Below, one piece after another: positions 12,339-22,640 of a stretch of 64,000 nt of DNA (position 1 is its first letter; every line of letters starts with the position of its first letter). This DNA comes from Pohlia nutans (Eukaryota > Streptophyta > Bryopsida > Bryales > Mniaceae): positions 47,769,811 through 47,833,810 of the forward strand of contig CM040085.1 of the NCBI GenBank assembly GCA_022496805.1. The letters run 5' to 3'. Position numbers and translations under genes: made by a program. Under the pieces are notes generated by a model. It was not told the origin of the DNA, ran no database searches, and saw only the letters and a list, made by a program, of their open reading frames with translations.

Positions 12339-12926
12339 TTAACCCCTAAACGTCACAGCGTCTAAAAACTAGACGACTAACAGATTCAAACCTTCTCTAC
12401 GTTCTCATCAATGCTTGGATGAAAGTCATCTAAATTTTTGAAGATACTTCACCAAGTTGTCATCCTATCTAATGGTTGGATTTAGTCATACTTGAGTACA
12501 TATTTTTCTAAAATTACAAATGTAGAAGTATGTCAAGTCGTTGACCAAGCCAAAATTGCATTGACTGTAGTTCAAAAGTGGCCTTGCAAAAATGAGGTCA
12601 TAGATTTAAGAAACAAAAAAATTTCAAAGAATCACCACATTTAAGAGTATCTCATTCCAAACTCATTCCAACAAATTTTACTGAAAAAATATTAAAATTT
12701 TGTTTGTAATCAAATTTAGAAGGAAATTTTAATTCTAACTTTCAAAATTAATAATTAAATATTGGTTATAGTATTAGTGAATTGAACAATATGGATGGAA
12801 TCTAAAATTCAAAATCTAGAACTTTCATTTGTATATGAATTCCAAAATATTCTTTTAAATAGTACTTTATGATGATTTTTCTCAAATTGTCAATTCCAAG
12901 GTCACCCTGTTACGTTTAGGGGTTAA
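12339..12926. mobile_element. TTAA-flanked element
   Basis: Left end TTAA-CCCCTAAACGTCACAGCG, right end TTACGTTTAGGGG-TTAA. The length resembles subfamily B, with a diverged interior. Confidence 0.8.
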
Positions 12927-13000
12927 GGTAGAAATATCTACTACCATCCATTTAAGCAATCTAAATATCTCAAAGGACAAATTAAAAAAGAGTGGCTGGG

Positions 13001-13548
13001 TTAACCTTTTAGCGCACCAGCGTCCATATATTGGACGACAAACAAATTGAAGCTGTTCGGATCTCATCCAGATTGGACACTTTTCATCCACCAAAATTAT
13101 TCTTGGTTCTTGTGCAAGTTGACTATTCTTTGAACGGTTTGGATCTTCAAAATAGGTTATTAGGATTTTTAGAAAAATAACACAATCGGTTTATGTCAAG
13201 TTTCATTTTTAGTTCGAAAAGTGAGACCTCAAACATGATTTTCCAAAATAAGTAGAATCAAATAATGGAAACCATACCATCTAGTAGGGCATGTTATTCC
13301 AATTTCATTACAATTTTTTGAAATTCTTTTGTGTTGATTTGGGATTTTTAATTGAATTTCAAGAGAAAACCTTTCAAAATTAAATAAAAAATACTAATAA
13401 AAAATATGATGCATCCAACCGTACAGATGTGATCTTCACATTGACATTTACAATTTTTCTTTGTACATCTACTCCATTTTAGGGTTTCATCAAACATTTT
13501 ATAGCGCATCTTTGAAAACAATGTTGAATTGGGACGTTAAGGGGTTAA
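13001..13548. mobile_element. TTAA-flanked element abutting the next
   Basis: Left end TTAA-CCTTTTAGCGC, right end GGGACGTTAAGGGG-TTAA. The right TTAA (13545-13548) is also the left TTAA of the next element, so two elements sit head to tail on one target site. Confidence 0.75.
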
Positions 13549-14120
13549 CCCCTAACCGCCCAACCATGCATATTTTGCATGATGTACAGATTTGAACTCC
13601 GTTTTCTCATCCATCATGCACTTTTTGCAGTGTGGATTTTTTACTGAAACTTTTATGGGAAGTTAGTTTGGTGCATGTGTGATCCGATTAGAAAGGGGAT
13701 GATTTGTGAAATTTTTATGCCTCATTTCATGTTGTAGTGTTCCACCCAAAATTTCGAAGATTTTAGTCTAAAAGTGCTCTTGAAAAAGTCAACTACTAAA
13801 ATTAAGCAACCAAAAAATCTCCAAAAATCACTACACTTAGAGTATTACATTTCAACCCATCCCAAAAAAATTCATTATTAGATTGACAATATCTTATTCG
13901 TAATCATATTACAAAAGAGCTCTAAATTTTAAGTTTGAAAATTTATACACAAATATTGGTGATAGAAATCGCAAATCTAACCGTATGGATAGAATCTAAA
14001 ATTCATAATGTACAACTTTTATTTATACATCAAGTTGAAAATATCCCTCTTAGTTGCATTTTATAATGCATCTTTGAAAAACTGCCAAATCTGAAAAGGG
14101 TGAGAACGTTTAGGGGTTAA
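13545..14120. mobile_element. TTAA-flanked element, subfamily B
   Basis: Left end TTAA-CCCCTAACCGCCC, right end GAACGTTTAGGGG-TTAA. The interior follows 11559-12141 nearly line by line, including the words ctttttgcagtgtggattt and taaaattcataatgtacaac. Confidence 0.85.
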
Positions 14121-15420
14121 AGTGTGGACTTTGGAGACGGCGCACTATAAATAGAAATCCTGGAGGAAAAGGTGTGGCAGCAGCATTTGGACTACATTAT
14201 GCAGAGTCAGCAGTCATTGGAAAAGCATTCAGCTGCTAATGACAAAATTGTCGGTAAATAACTTATCACCTTATCAACTTACAAATCTCTGCATGCTGCA
14301 TGCAGTAACTTAGTAAACTTATAATTCAGCAAGAGGAGACTAGGAGAGTGAGAGTGAAAGTGATAGTGTGCCGTAAGGTTATTTAAACCCAGGGTTTCGG
14401 TATAAAAGGCCATTCAGGTAGATTGTATACCACCAGTCAACAATCTACTACAATCTACTCAAGTGTTGCTAGTTCTAACAGTGCTAAAACTAAAAGTGTC
14501 ATAAGTTACTCAAAACTTGCTCAAATTAGGCAAACAAGGTACCAATCTTATAGCCCTCATCATGCCGTTTCCAAAGAGATAAAGAACAACACCATAGGAC
14601 TAATATTGAAGGAGCTATCAGCTTCTAAAGGTCAGAACCCCAAAATTTCTATATCTCCTTCATATTATGCTTGAATCTTTTGAATGAGGTATGCATCTTG
14701 TAGCCCTTGTTTAGCCGTTTACAAAAAGCCTAAGACCACTATCATACGACTGATATTGACGGAGATATGAGCTTTTAAAAATCAAATGTTATATTGTTCA
14801 CATCTTGCTCAAAACTTACTCAAATCGTGCTTGTGATATATGCATCTTGTAGTGCACGACGAGATCTTTCCAATGAGCCCAAGATCAAAGGCTAACTCCT
14901 AGTACTGAATGAGATATGGACGATTAAAGCTGTTGATTGAGAATTTAGGTGTTCACAGTGATAGGGAGATTCAAATGAGTCCGCCTGTAAGACCCTCTGT
15001 AGCTGTCTTATATACCGAAACCCTGAGTTTAAGGTAGAGGCCACAATACCTGTCAGTTTAAGGATTTTGACTTATATAGAGCGATGGTTTTCAATGATAA
15101 AAAATTGCAACATATAAAACTTATGGGTTATTTTCAAAACCAACAATATTCAATGACTATTAGTGACAATTACGGTCCATGCACAAACCTCATCACGGAA
15201 AAAGTAATTACCAAGGCCCACAGGAATTGCACTGCAAAATATCAGAAAGAGAAGCTAGCACGACCTCGTCACGGCGGCACGTGCTCGCAAGTCGTCGAGC
15301 CTGCGACGTCACTTGGTCCGCGGAAGATGCCATCCATGACGTCGTCCCGGTTTTCATGTCAGCGCTGGCTTGGGAGCAATTGATTAAACAAAACAAAACC
15401 ACCGCGTCAGCGTCGATGCA
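14121..15420. other. intergenic DNA with an inverted-end element (about 14383-15036)
   Basis: AACCCAGGGTTTCGGTATAA at about 14386-14405 recurs in reverse complement at about 15010-15035 (AACTCAGGGTTTCGGTATA), so a 650-bp unit has inverted ends. Inside are two homologous paragraphs starting at about 14540 and 14700 (catcttgtagccct..., aagacc/aacacc actat.. tacgac). A short peptide frame at 14423-14674 has no recognisable features. No gene is called. Confidence 0.45.
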
Positions 15421-15568
15421 CACAGGAAGAACGGGAGGGCCATACCGGGGTAGCCTTCAGGCCGATGTAGATTTACCCCCCAAACTTTCTAAATAAGTAG
15501 GTGGAGGGGGGGTTAAATCTACATTGGCCTCCAGGCTACCCCGGTATGGCCCTCCCGTTCTTCCTGTG
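15421..15568. repeat. 148-bp hairpin, about 600 bp upstream of the MYB start
   Basis: The left arm (15421-15478) and right arm (15503-15568) pair over about 60 bp from CACAGGAAGAACGGGAGGGC inward. There are only about three mismatches and one indel, with a loop of roughly 25 bases. The near-perfect pairing means the foldback is young. It could be a MITE or the stem of a small-RNA precursor; sequence alone does not decide. Confidence 0.75.
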
Positions 15569-15830
15569 GCAGCCGACGGACGGACGACGAGGTCAACTTT
15601 TCTTGAATGTTTACTCTTGCGTACCACTCGATTTCCTCCACAGCTATATATCTTGCTATATATGTAAATCCCAAGTTAAGAAATCCACCAATCTTGTAGA
15701 TCTAGATATCTGTCGGATCTGTCGCACATAATGGACCTCCCGGGATCTTCTGTCCTACTGAGCTAGTACCGCTGTCACGTTGTAAGTTATGCGGAAAGTT
15801 ACTGAATCCCTGCACGTATAGCTTGATATG

Positions 15831-15975
15831 CAATCAGTTCTTCAGCTGAAGGGTTGATCGATATCATCCTGTACAAGTGGTATGTAATCAGTTCTTCAGT
15901 TGAGTTTCAGATTTGGGGGTTTCGGCTCGATAATCCTGGACAAGTGATATGAAATCAGTTCTTCAGTTGAGTTTG
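15831..15975 (+). repeat. three-copy direct repeat in the MYB promoter
   Basis: AATCAGTTCTTCAG recurs at about 15832, 15887 and 15953, each within a longer unit that includes ATcATCCTG.ACAAGTG. Spacing is 55-66 bp. The array ends about 190 bp before the MYB start codon, so it may carry promoter or leader sites; that is inference. Confidence 0.65.
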
Positions 15976-16159
15976 GGGTTTTCGGTAGATGATGGATCGA
16001 TCATGCTGCAGTGGAGTGAAGAGTGAGCAGAGATCGATGATGGGTTGCGAGTTGTCAAGAGGCTGTAAGGATTGAAGTGAAGGAAGGAATATATATCATC
16101 GCACTAGCTTTAGTTAGTCTTCGGAGTAGACGAGAGGATCGATTGATTGATTACGAGAG

Positions 16160-16280
16160 ATGGTGAGGTCGCCGGGAGCGATGAACAAGGGCCCGTGGAC
16201 GGAGGCGGAAGACGAGGTTCTGTCGGCGTACGTCAAGTCTCACGGTGAAGGCAACTGGCGCCTCATCCCCAAACTAGCAG
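16160..16280 (+). CDS. R2R3-MYB transcription factor, exon 1 of 3
   Basis: The gene runs 16160-21724 with exons 16160-16280, 19680-19809 and 21130-21724 (281 codons plus stop). Exon 1 encodes most of repeat R2 with Trp13 and Trp33 and ends with one base of a Gly codon before a GTACTA donor. The encoded protein is a nuclear DNA-binding factor. All R2 tryptophans (13, 33, 53), the R3 set (Phe66, Trp85, Trp104) and the helix motifs SCRLRW and [12 protein letters not shown] are present. The first Met is followed by a short [10 protein letters not shown] leader, usual for plant MYBs. Confidence 0.95.
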
Positions 16281-16338
16281 GTACTAACTGTCTGTTTTGC
16301 TCACTCTTGCACAGTTTCCTTGCTATATATCTATGTTC

Positions 16339-16950
16339 ATGTGGCTTAGTTTAGTTAGTAGAATCACCTCCAGCAGGGTTTTTTTTCTTGGCACCATGGT
16401 GCCAGACTCCAATGTTGTGGCACAGTCACAACGGTCTAAATCTGGAGGGACCACTCTCCATTGCATGCATGGAGCAGTACAAAAAAAAACCCTGACCTCC
16501 AGTAGACTCTTCATTCACTTTCATGTGTCTTAGTTAGTAGAATCACCTCCAGTAGACTCTTCATTTAAGTTCGTGTGGCTTAGTTAGTAGAATCACCTCC
16601 AACAGACTCTTTTTTCATGTTCATGTGGCCTAGTTAGCTACTATATTAACCACCTTCAACAGACTCTTCATTCACTTTGATGTGGCTTAGTTAGTAGAAT
16701 CACCTCCAATAGACTCTTCATTCACTTTGATGTGGCTTAGTTAGTAGAATCACCTCCAGTAGACTCTTCATTTACGTTCGTTTGTGTGGCTTAGTTAGTA
16801 GAATCACCTCCAACAGACTCTTTTTTCATGTTCGCGTGGCCTAGTTAACTACTAAATTAATCACCTTCAACAGATTCTTCATTCACATTCATGTGGCTCA
16901 GTTAGTAGAATCACCTCTAACATACTCTTCATTCACGTGGGTGTAAAGCC
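16339..16950 (+). repeat. minisatellite, about nine copies
   Basis: A unit of about 50-62 bp, core GTGGCTTAGTTAGTAGAATC followed by ACCTCCAacAGACTCTTCAT, repeats about nine times. Some copies (16624 and 16846) share a variant block with CTACTAtATTAA, which suggests a two-unit higher-order repeat. Confidence 0.85.
16366..16502. mobile_element. hAT-type MITE, 121 bp, in the minisatellite
   Basis: The element at 16374-16494 begins CAGGGTTTTTTTT and ends AAAAAAAAACCCTG, and is flanked by perfect 8-bp duplications ACCTCCAG (16366-16373 and 16495-16502). The neighbouring repeat units show the empty site uninterrupted. An 8-bp duplication with CAGGG ends fits hAT elements. Confidence 0.85.
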
Positions 16951-18798
16951 TACGTTACTCTCTGCATTGTCTCTGATTTTGCTATCTACTTCTAGACCAA
17001 TTTTGAAATGCCAGTTGGGATTTTAAAGTTTTTGGTTTTTTTGTTTTTTTGTTTTTTGTTTTTGTTTTTGTTTATTTTGCATTATAGCATTACACCATGC
17101 AGGCAACAGAGGGTGGTCCCTCCATATTTAAACCACTGTGATTGTGATTGTAGTTGGAATGATAATCATCATAATTGTTTGTCAAGGTTCTAGTTTGTCT
17201 TTGACGTGATTCTCTAGTTAGGAACTCTTGGATTGGCTGGCATTTCAAAAGATTGACATGACTGGTGCTTTGAGAGAAACTGATTGACATTTTTAAAGAT
17301 AAATCCTAGAATTCAAACTATTTTAGGTGTAAATAAATCAAATCTAGATTTTACTTTATATTTACCCACTTTTTACAGAAACGGTCTGCTGGTCAGTTTT
17401 TTAGCCTTTTGTGGCCCAGCCTTTTCATAATTGTCTGGTACCGACAGGTAGTACCTGTTATTACCCCAAGGCCCAAGTCAAAGAAACTTTGGAATTGCTC
17501 AACCTTCAATCAGAAGAAATTGCACTGTCGGTACTGGTTGACTAAAGGATCACTCCATTGATTTAAGTATGTTCTGGGCATGCATTAATTTGCAGTGAAA
17601 TTTTTGCTCAGAGCTAGCACAATTAGACATGCAGTTACCAATACAATACAGTACGTAGTACCCATGAACACCGTTAAAAGTGCACGTGCAATGTGTTTAA
17701 TAGTTTTGCACTGTTAAACCACAACTAGGATCACACTGTGTGGTACGTTTGTTAGCAATGTAAGGTAGTAACTCAAGCAACGTTACAACCAGTGGTGGGT
17801 ATGTATGGCATCTTCTGTATGAAATGAACGCAGCCTGATCGGTGTTCTACAGTGTAGTGTACCTCCAAATTAAGATTCGTTTATTTTTAGTTATTTTTAT
17901 TAGATACACGCCCAACTCTGGTTACAACGTGTTAAGCAACATTTAAGGACCGTAATTATGTTGTTATAGCTACTTTCCTAATGATGCTAATTCTAGTGAC
18001 AACCATAGATCGGTGGTGGTTTTAAAAATAATATTGACGACTATAGGTTCTACTTGTGGCTTTCCAACGATTGTAGGGTTTGTAAATGAGCCAACGAGTC
18101 GCGAGCCGGCAGTTGACAGCTTTAGGGCAGGGTTTTCTATAATGTAACCTAGCCTTTCACATCCTTAGATGGTCTTCCCATGACTATTCCATTCCGCCCT
18201 TAAAGACCATTATGTGAAGTAACCTAACTTTTCACGTCTTATTCAATTTCATGGCCTCTCACTTCGTCACTAGTGGTGCAGAGAGAAGCGGAGTCCTAGT
18301 AAACATAGCAATCAAGTAGTGAACAAAATTCTGGAATATTACATGATAAGAAGGTTTTTGATCGCCCATCCTTTTTCAAATCACAACAACTTCAAAAACT
18401 GTATGAATTTCATGACCCAAATTTAAAAGCAAAGTTATATATGTCATGTGCATTGTTTCACATTGCATGTGTACTTTTAACAGAAATGATGTTCATGGTC
18501 ATTCATGCATAAATTTTCGTCAGTAATAGAGTCCATGTACATGCTTGAAAAGAAATTCCTGGTTGGAGGAATGGGAGAAAGTGGTTATATTTGTTAAAAT
18601 GAACGTCAATTTTGTTGTATTAGTACAGTTCAGAGCTCCAAAATTGTGAAACTCAATTGCAGAAAACTCTAAAAGTGCCGAGGTTTCACTGAGACTGCCA
18701 ATATATTTCATTGAATATGACGTTATGCTCTTATTATGATATTATGACAGTCAACTTGATTTGAAGGTTGAAAGCATGCTAGCTAGCTCAGTAGTATC

Positions 18799-18951
18799 AA
18801 TCGCCATATTCGTTTAATTGGGAATTTCTGCCATATTGGGACTTTTTGAAATTTACAACTGGCATAGATTCAGTGGGAAATTCTATATCAATTGTAGATT
18901 TAAAAGAGTCCCAATATGACGGAAATTCCCAATCAAACGAATATGGCGATT
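18799..18951. repeat. foldback, about 47-bp arms
   Basis: AATCGCCATATTCGTTTaAT at 18799 pairs with ATcAAACGAATATGGCGATT ending at 18951. The arms continue through GGAATTTC.GcCATATTGGGACT with few mismatches. It lies within MYB intron 1. No coding role is seen. Confidence 0.75.
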
Positions 18952-19256
18952 CAATGCGTGCTCCAATTGAGTACAAGAATATAATTGGGGTTATCATATT
19001 GGGTGGATTTGGATCATTGAATATGTCCTTTAGGCAGGCAGATAGGATGGTCCTTTTGCCTTTGTTAGGGTTGAACAAATTAAGGTTTTGATAAAAAATA
19101 ATTCGTGAATATCTTCAATTATTCTAAAATATATTTGATTTAGCTTGAATATGCTCAAATACATTGATATCAAGCAGGGTAGGCTAATTGGATAGGTGAA
19201 TCAGACGAAACAAACACGTGCTCCATTGGGTGGTGTGACAACCCTGAATACACACT

Positions 19257-19377
19257 ACTAAGATCATACACTAATTGCTACGTTTGTCAACAACATTAGG
19301 GGAGTAGCTATAACAACATTGTAGCTAATCCCCCTACGTTGCTAACAAACGTGGCACATAGTGTATGATCCTAGTAC
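19257..19377. repeat. foldback, about 50-bp arms
   Basis: The stretch from aagatcatacacta (19259) through ACGTTTGTcaacaac and aGGGG.GTAGCTA pairs with TAGCTAaTCCCCCTACGTTG, acaaacgt and tagtgtatgatcct (to about 19375). Related words (acgtttgttagcaatgta) occur at about 17745, so it is a repeated foldback. Confidence 0.65.
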
Positions 19378-19679
19378 CGACAATTATGATTAGATCGATT
19401 GCCCATTAAAAGTCTAGTGGTAGTGCAAAACATGATACCGTAGCCAGTCGTCAGGATCAGCAAAAAAAAATTATAACAAGAGAAGCCCAAATCTTTAGGA
19501 AATTGTTTTTTCAAAAAAAAAGATGTATGGTGAAAAAAAGAATCTTGAATAATATTCACATAATTTGAAATTTGTTGAAAAGGAATTTTCCAAAATACTA
19601 ATTATTCAACATGAGATGCCAACGTGGACGGCTAGGTATGGTACATGATGCAAGTGGCTCAAATTTGATGTATGTGCAG

Positions 19680-19809
19680 GGCTATCTCGATGTGGGAAGA
19701 GTTGTCGGTTGCGGTGGATCAATTATTTGCGTCCCAATCTCAAGCGTGGCAACTTCTCCTTGGATGAGGATAACCTCATCCTCACTCTCCATGCTCTCCT
19801 TGGAAACAG
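19680..19809 (+). CDS. R2R3-MYB, exon 2 of 3 (130 bp)
   Basis: Exactly 130 bases, the size conserved for exon 2 of most plant R2R3-MYB genes, between TGTGCAG/GG and AACAG/GTGCTC. It encodes the third helix of R2 ([11 protein letters not shown]) and the start of R3. In R3 the usual bHLH-binding signature is incomplete: the acidic first position is Asn72 and the basic position is Thr76, while Leu73, Leu80, Leu87 and Arg91 are kept. Confidence 0.95.
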
Positions 19810-19922
19810 GTGCTCACTGCTCACTACTCACTGCTCACTACTTACTACTCTAACACTACAATTTCTCTCGCAATTTCTTTATTACTTAGTCAGTAAGGAA
19901 CTTGAAAATATGTGCTAATTCA

Positions 19923-20000
19923 TACTCCCACTAAAAACCCATGCATTCCTTTGTAATTTACAAAAAAAATACATGGAAATTTAGTGGGATAGAGGGAGTA
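19923..20000. mobile_element. TA-flanked small foldback (Stowaway-like)
   Basis: 74 bp (19925-19998) starting CTCCCACTAAA and ending TTTAGTGGGATAGAGGGAG, flanked by TA on both sides. The inner arms also pair (ccatg..tt / aa..catgg). TA duplication and CTCCC ends fit the Stowaway or Tc1/mariner group. Confidence 0.7.
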
Positions 20001-20562
20001 CTAAACTAAGTTTCAAAAACTGTTTCAAAACAACCTCAAAAAGGTTAAGGAGAACAAGATAAAAAAAACAATGCTAGTGATTGATAACCCCACAAAGTCT
20101 GTCCATACAAACTAGAAAAGGGATGTTTTTCTCATTGTATGAATTGTTCCTCAAGCGAAGTTAGGTAGAAATTTTTCAACACAATTTTGTCCACGTGCAA
20201 TCTGCAATTTGGATTACGTATAAATTACCAAAAGTCAACTATTGTGTCATCACATGTGTATATAAACTCGACATTCCAGTACCTGCAGAGAACACTTGCT
20301 ATTGTGATTGGACACTTTCCACATGCCAAGTTTTGAACTCAAACACATTGGTTATCAAAAGGGTGGTAATAAAGATTTTTGAGTGGATATTGTTTTTAGC
20401 AGAAGATGTATATGTGTAATGTTGGAGTTAAATTATTTCAAGGTAATTTAATTTACCAAAAGTCTATTGGATTAAGGTAGCTGTAATATTGTTAAACTAC
20501 ACTAAGTCTAGTAAATACACAAAAATAAGTCCTTGTGTATTCTATGATATGTTGCGAGACAC

Positions 20563-20788
20563 TGAACCCTTAAAAGACCAAGAAGCCTAAATTGGGCCTG
20601 ATGTGTTTTTTGGCATTTTTGGGCAAGTCGTATGCAAACTTACTTTAGTTCAAATTTATTTGTGTTTTGACCAACTCATACAACGATCATCATTGGTGAT
20701 ATAAAATTTGATCCCACCGGAATTATATTTTTCACAATATAATCAATTGGATTTGTCATTTTGAAACCATGAATCCTTTAAAGGTTAA
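20563..20788. mobile_element. TTAA-family element, subfamily D
   Basis: Left end TGAA-CCCTTAAAAGACC, right end CTTTAAAGG-TTAA. It matches the fragment at 4160-4382. The left TTAA has become TGAA. Confidence 0.65.
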
Positions 20789-21129
20789 GTATTGGTATCT
20801 GCAAAAATGAGAAGAAAACAATTGAGTGGAACAATCAATTGTATATATCAATTGATCAATATATCTTTCTATGATTGGTTGGCAAGTTACATATCACTAA
20901 TACATTTGTGCTTTCATATATTGCAACATGCATAAGGTTCTTTTATTAGCTCTTCTCTGAGAATCTAGCCACTATTCCCAAATCACTATAGCAAATCCCT
21001 GAATCATGGCAAATCCACATCATTTTTAGCTAAAAAAGTTGAGTCTATGGTGAGACACTGTTGAAACGTTTTCAACGCTCTTGTTGGAAAGGATGAACTC
21101 CACTAACTACTAAAGAACCTTATGTGCAG

Positions 21130-21724
21130 GTGGTCATTGATTGCAGGCCGCATTCCCGGTCGCACTGACAATGAGATCAAGAACTACTGGAACACGCATT
21201 TGAGGCGCAAGCTGCGAAGCATGGGCATCGATCCCATGAGTTACAAAGTTGGCCTCACCCTCCATAATGACGTCCAAGACGACGACGACAACAAGAATTC
21301 CTCAGCAGGAGCTTCTCAGCAAAGGCAAAACAAAACAATGGAAAATGCACATATAGTGTCCAGCCCGGACTCCATGGCCACATCCACCAGCTATGACAGC
21401 ACCGGTGCCACGTCAGAGCCTGACTTGCAGCCACGTAAGCATCTGCCTTGCGACATGTCAGCAGTGACTGTTCTGAGCCCCCAATCCCTAGGCTCTAATA
21501 ATTTGCTGAGCTGGAATTATGCTGATAGTTCTGGAGCTGGTTGGGAACCATATGATCAATTTAGAATGGAGCATTTGCAGCTTCTGGATCCCTTAATAGA
21601 ATTTTCACAGCCTCTGGAACCGTCACCACATGTCCCGTGGAACACCTCGGGCACGATAGGCAGCATTTTTGATTCGCTCTTAGATGAACCCCTAAATGAC
21701 AGAGAGGGTATGGGCAAACCCTAG
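21130..21724 (+). CDS. R2R3-MYB, exon 3 of 3
   Basis: Starts in phase after TGTGCAG, encodes the R3 recognition helix ([20 protein letters not shown]) and then [12 protein letters not shown], a GIDP box like that of plant MYB subgroup 4 and relatives. The rest is a low-complexity Ser/Asp-rich tail with no EAR-type LxLxL box that I can see, so activator or repressor status is open. The final 11 codons (from Pro271) and the stop lie in a TTAA-family element that begins at 21689. The ancestral stop therefore probably lay downstream of the insertion point or was replaced. Confidence 0.95.
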
Positions 21725-22222
21725 ATGTGTTATAAAATGTTACTTCTGCAACTTTGATGAAGTTTGGTCCAAAAAAAAATGAGAAGCATGATGTTTAGTA
21801 ATTATCCATGTAGTCAAACTTTCAAAAAATGTTTTAGACACTCATTTAATGAATTTAGAAGCATTTACCATTTAATATTCATCAAAATTACAAATTTAAT
21901 TTTTAAAGTTTGAAATTTGGTAAGGTTGGTTAAAACTACACATTCTATTCTAAAATTAAAAAAGCGGTTTTTCAAAGGAGAGAACATCATTAGTTTCCCC
22001 AAATAGTAAATTTTATAACATTGGGACAATATTGAGGTCTTTGTCTTTGAAAATTTCTTCTTGGAGGAGTTTAACTCAGAGTGACATGGTTCAAATTGGG
22101 TTGGGAAGTAGACTTCACTTCCTTTTGAAAATATTTTTTACTTTTTATAACTTTTTTTTATCTTGGACAACCTGAAAAAGGGCAACAACCAAAAAATGGT
22201 CATTCGGTCACTTAGGGGTTAA
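21685..22222. mobile_element. TTAA-family element, subfamily C, overlapping the MYB 3' end
   Basis: Left end TGAA-CCCCTAAATGAC at 21685, right end TCACTTAGGGG-TTAA at 22222. The interior (tagatgtg.tataa.atgt.ctt, tgatgaagtttggt, agtcaaactt.c.aaaatg) is shared with 23082 onward. The first 36 bases of the element (from 21689) are the last codons and stop of the MYB gene. Confidence 0.8.
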
Positions 22223-22229
22223 GTGTATA

Positions 22230-22640
22230 TTAACCCCTAAGCTCCCAAGAGACCATTTTTTGGTCACAGCCCCTTTTTAACAAGTTGTTTGGAACACCAA
22301 AAAAAGAAGTTTTTGAAAAAAAAAATCAAACTACATTAAATACTACATCAAGTCTACTTTCCAACGCAATTTGAATTATGTCAATCCGAGTTAATCTCCA
22401 CCTGGGAGATTTTTTCAAAGTACATCACCTCAACATTGTCTTAATAAGACAATGTTGAGGTCATCCTCTTTGAAAAATTCTCACCCGTGGAGTTTAACTC
22501 TGATTTACAAAATTCAAATTGAGTTGGAAAGTAGACTTAATGTAGTATTTTAAAATAGTTTTACTTTTTTCAATTTTTTTTGTTCCGAACGGCCCATCAA
22601 AATCGGACAACGACCAGAAAATGGTCATTTATAGCTTATT
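22230..22640. mobile_element. palindromic TTAA-family element
   Basis: Starts TTAA-CCCCTAAGCTCCC at 22230. Its two halves are near inverted repeats meeting at a perfect 17-bp-arm palindrome (22427-22461, ACCTCAACATTGTCTTA). Outer words such as gacCATTTTtTGGTC, acTACATtAA and AAGTCTACTTTCCAAC recur inverted up to about 22630. The right terminus has decayed. Confidence 0.7.

Larger units (their letters stand above)
16281..19679 (+). other. MYB intron 1 (3.4 kb) with many small repeats
   Basis: GTACTA donor and TATGTGCAG acceptor. It holds a minisatellite (16339-16950), an hAT-type MITE (16366-16502), a related inverted fragment near 17080-17160, a poly-T tract (17030-17075) and two foldbacks (18799-18951 and 19257-19375). 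I see no gene inside. Confidence 0.85.
19810..21129 (+). other. MYB intron 2
   Basis: GTGCTC donor and TGTGCAG acceptor. It contains a 74-bp TA-flanked foldback (19923-20000) and a TTAA-family element (20563-20788). Confidence 0.85.

Noticed and set aside
16374..16950. CRISPR-like array in the MYB intron
   Set aside because: Repeats are contiguous minisatellite units without unique spacers, in a plant intron.
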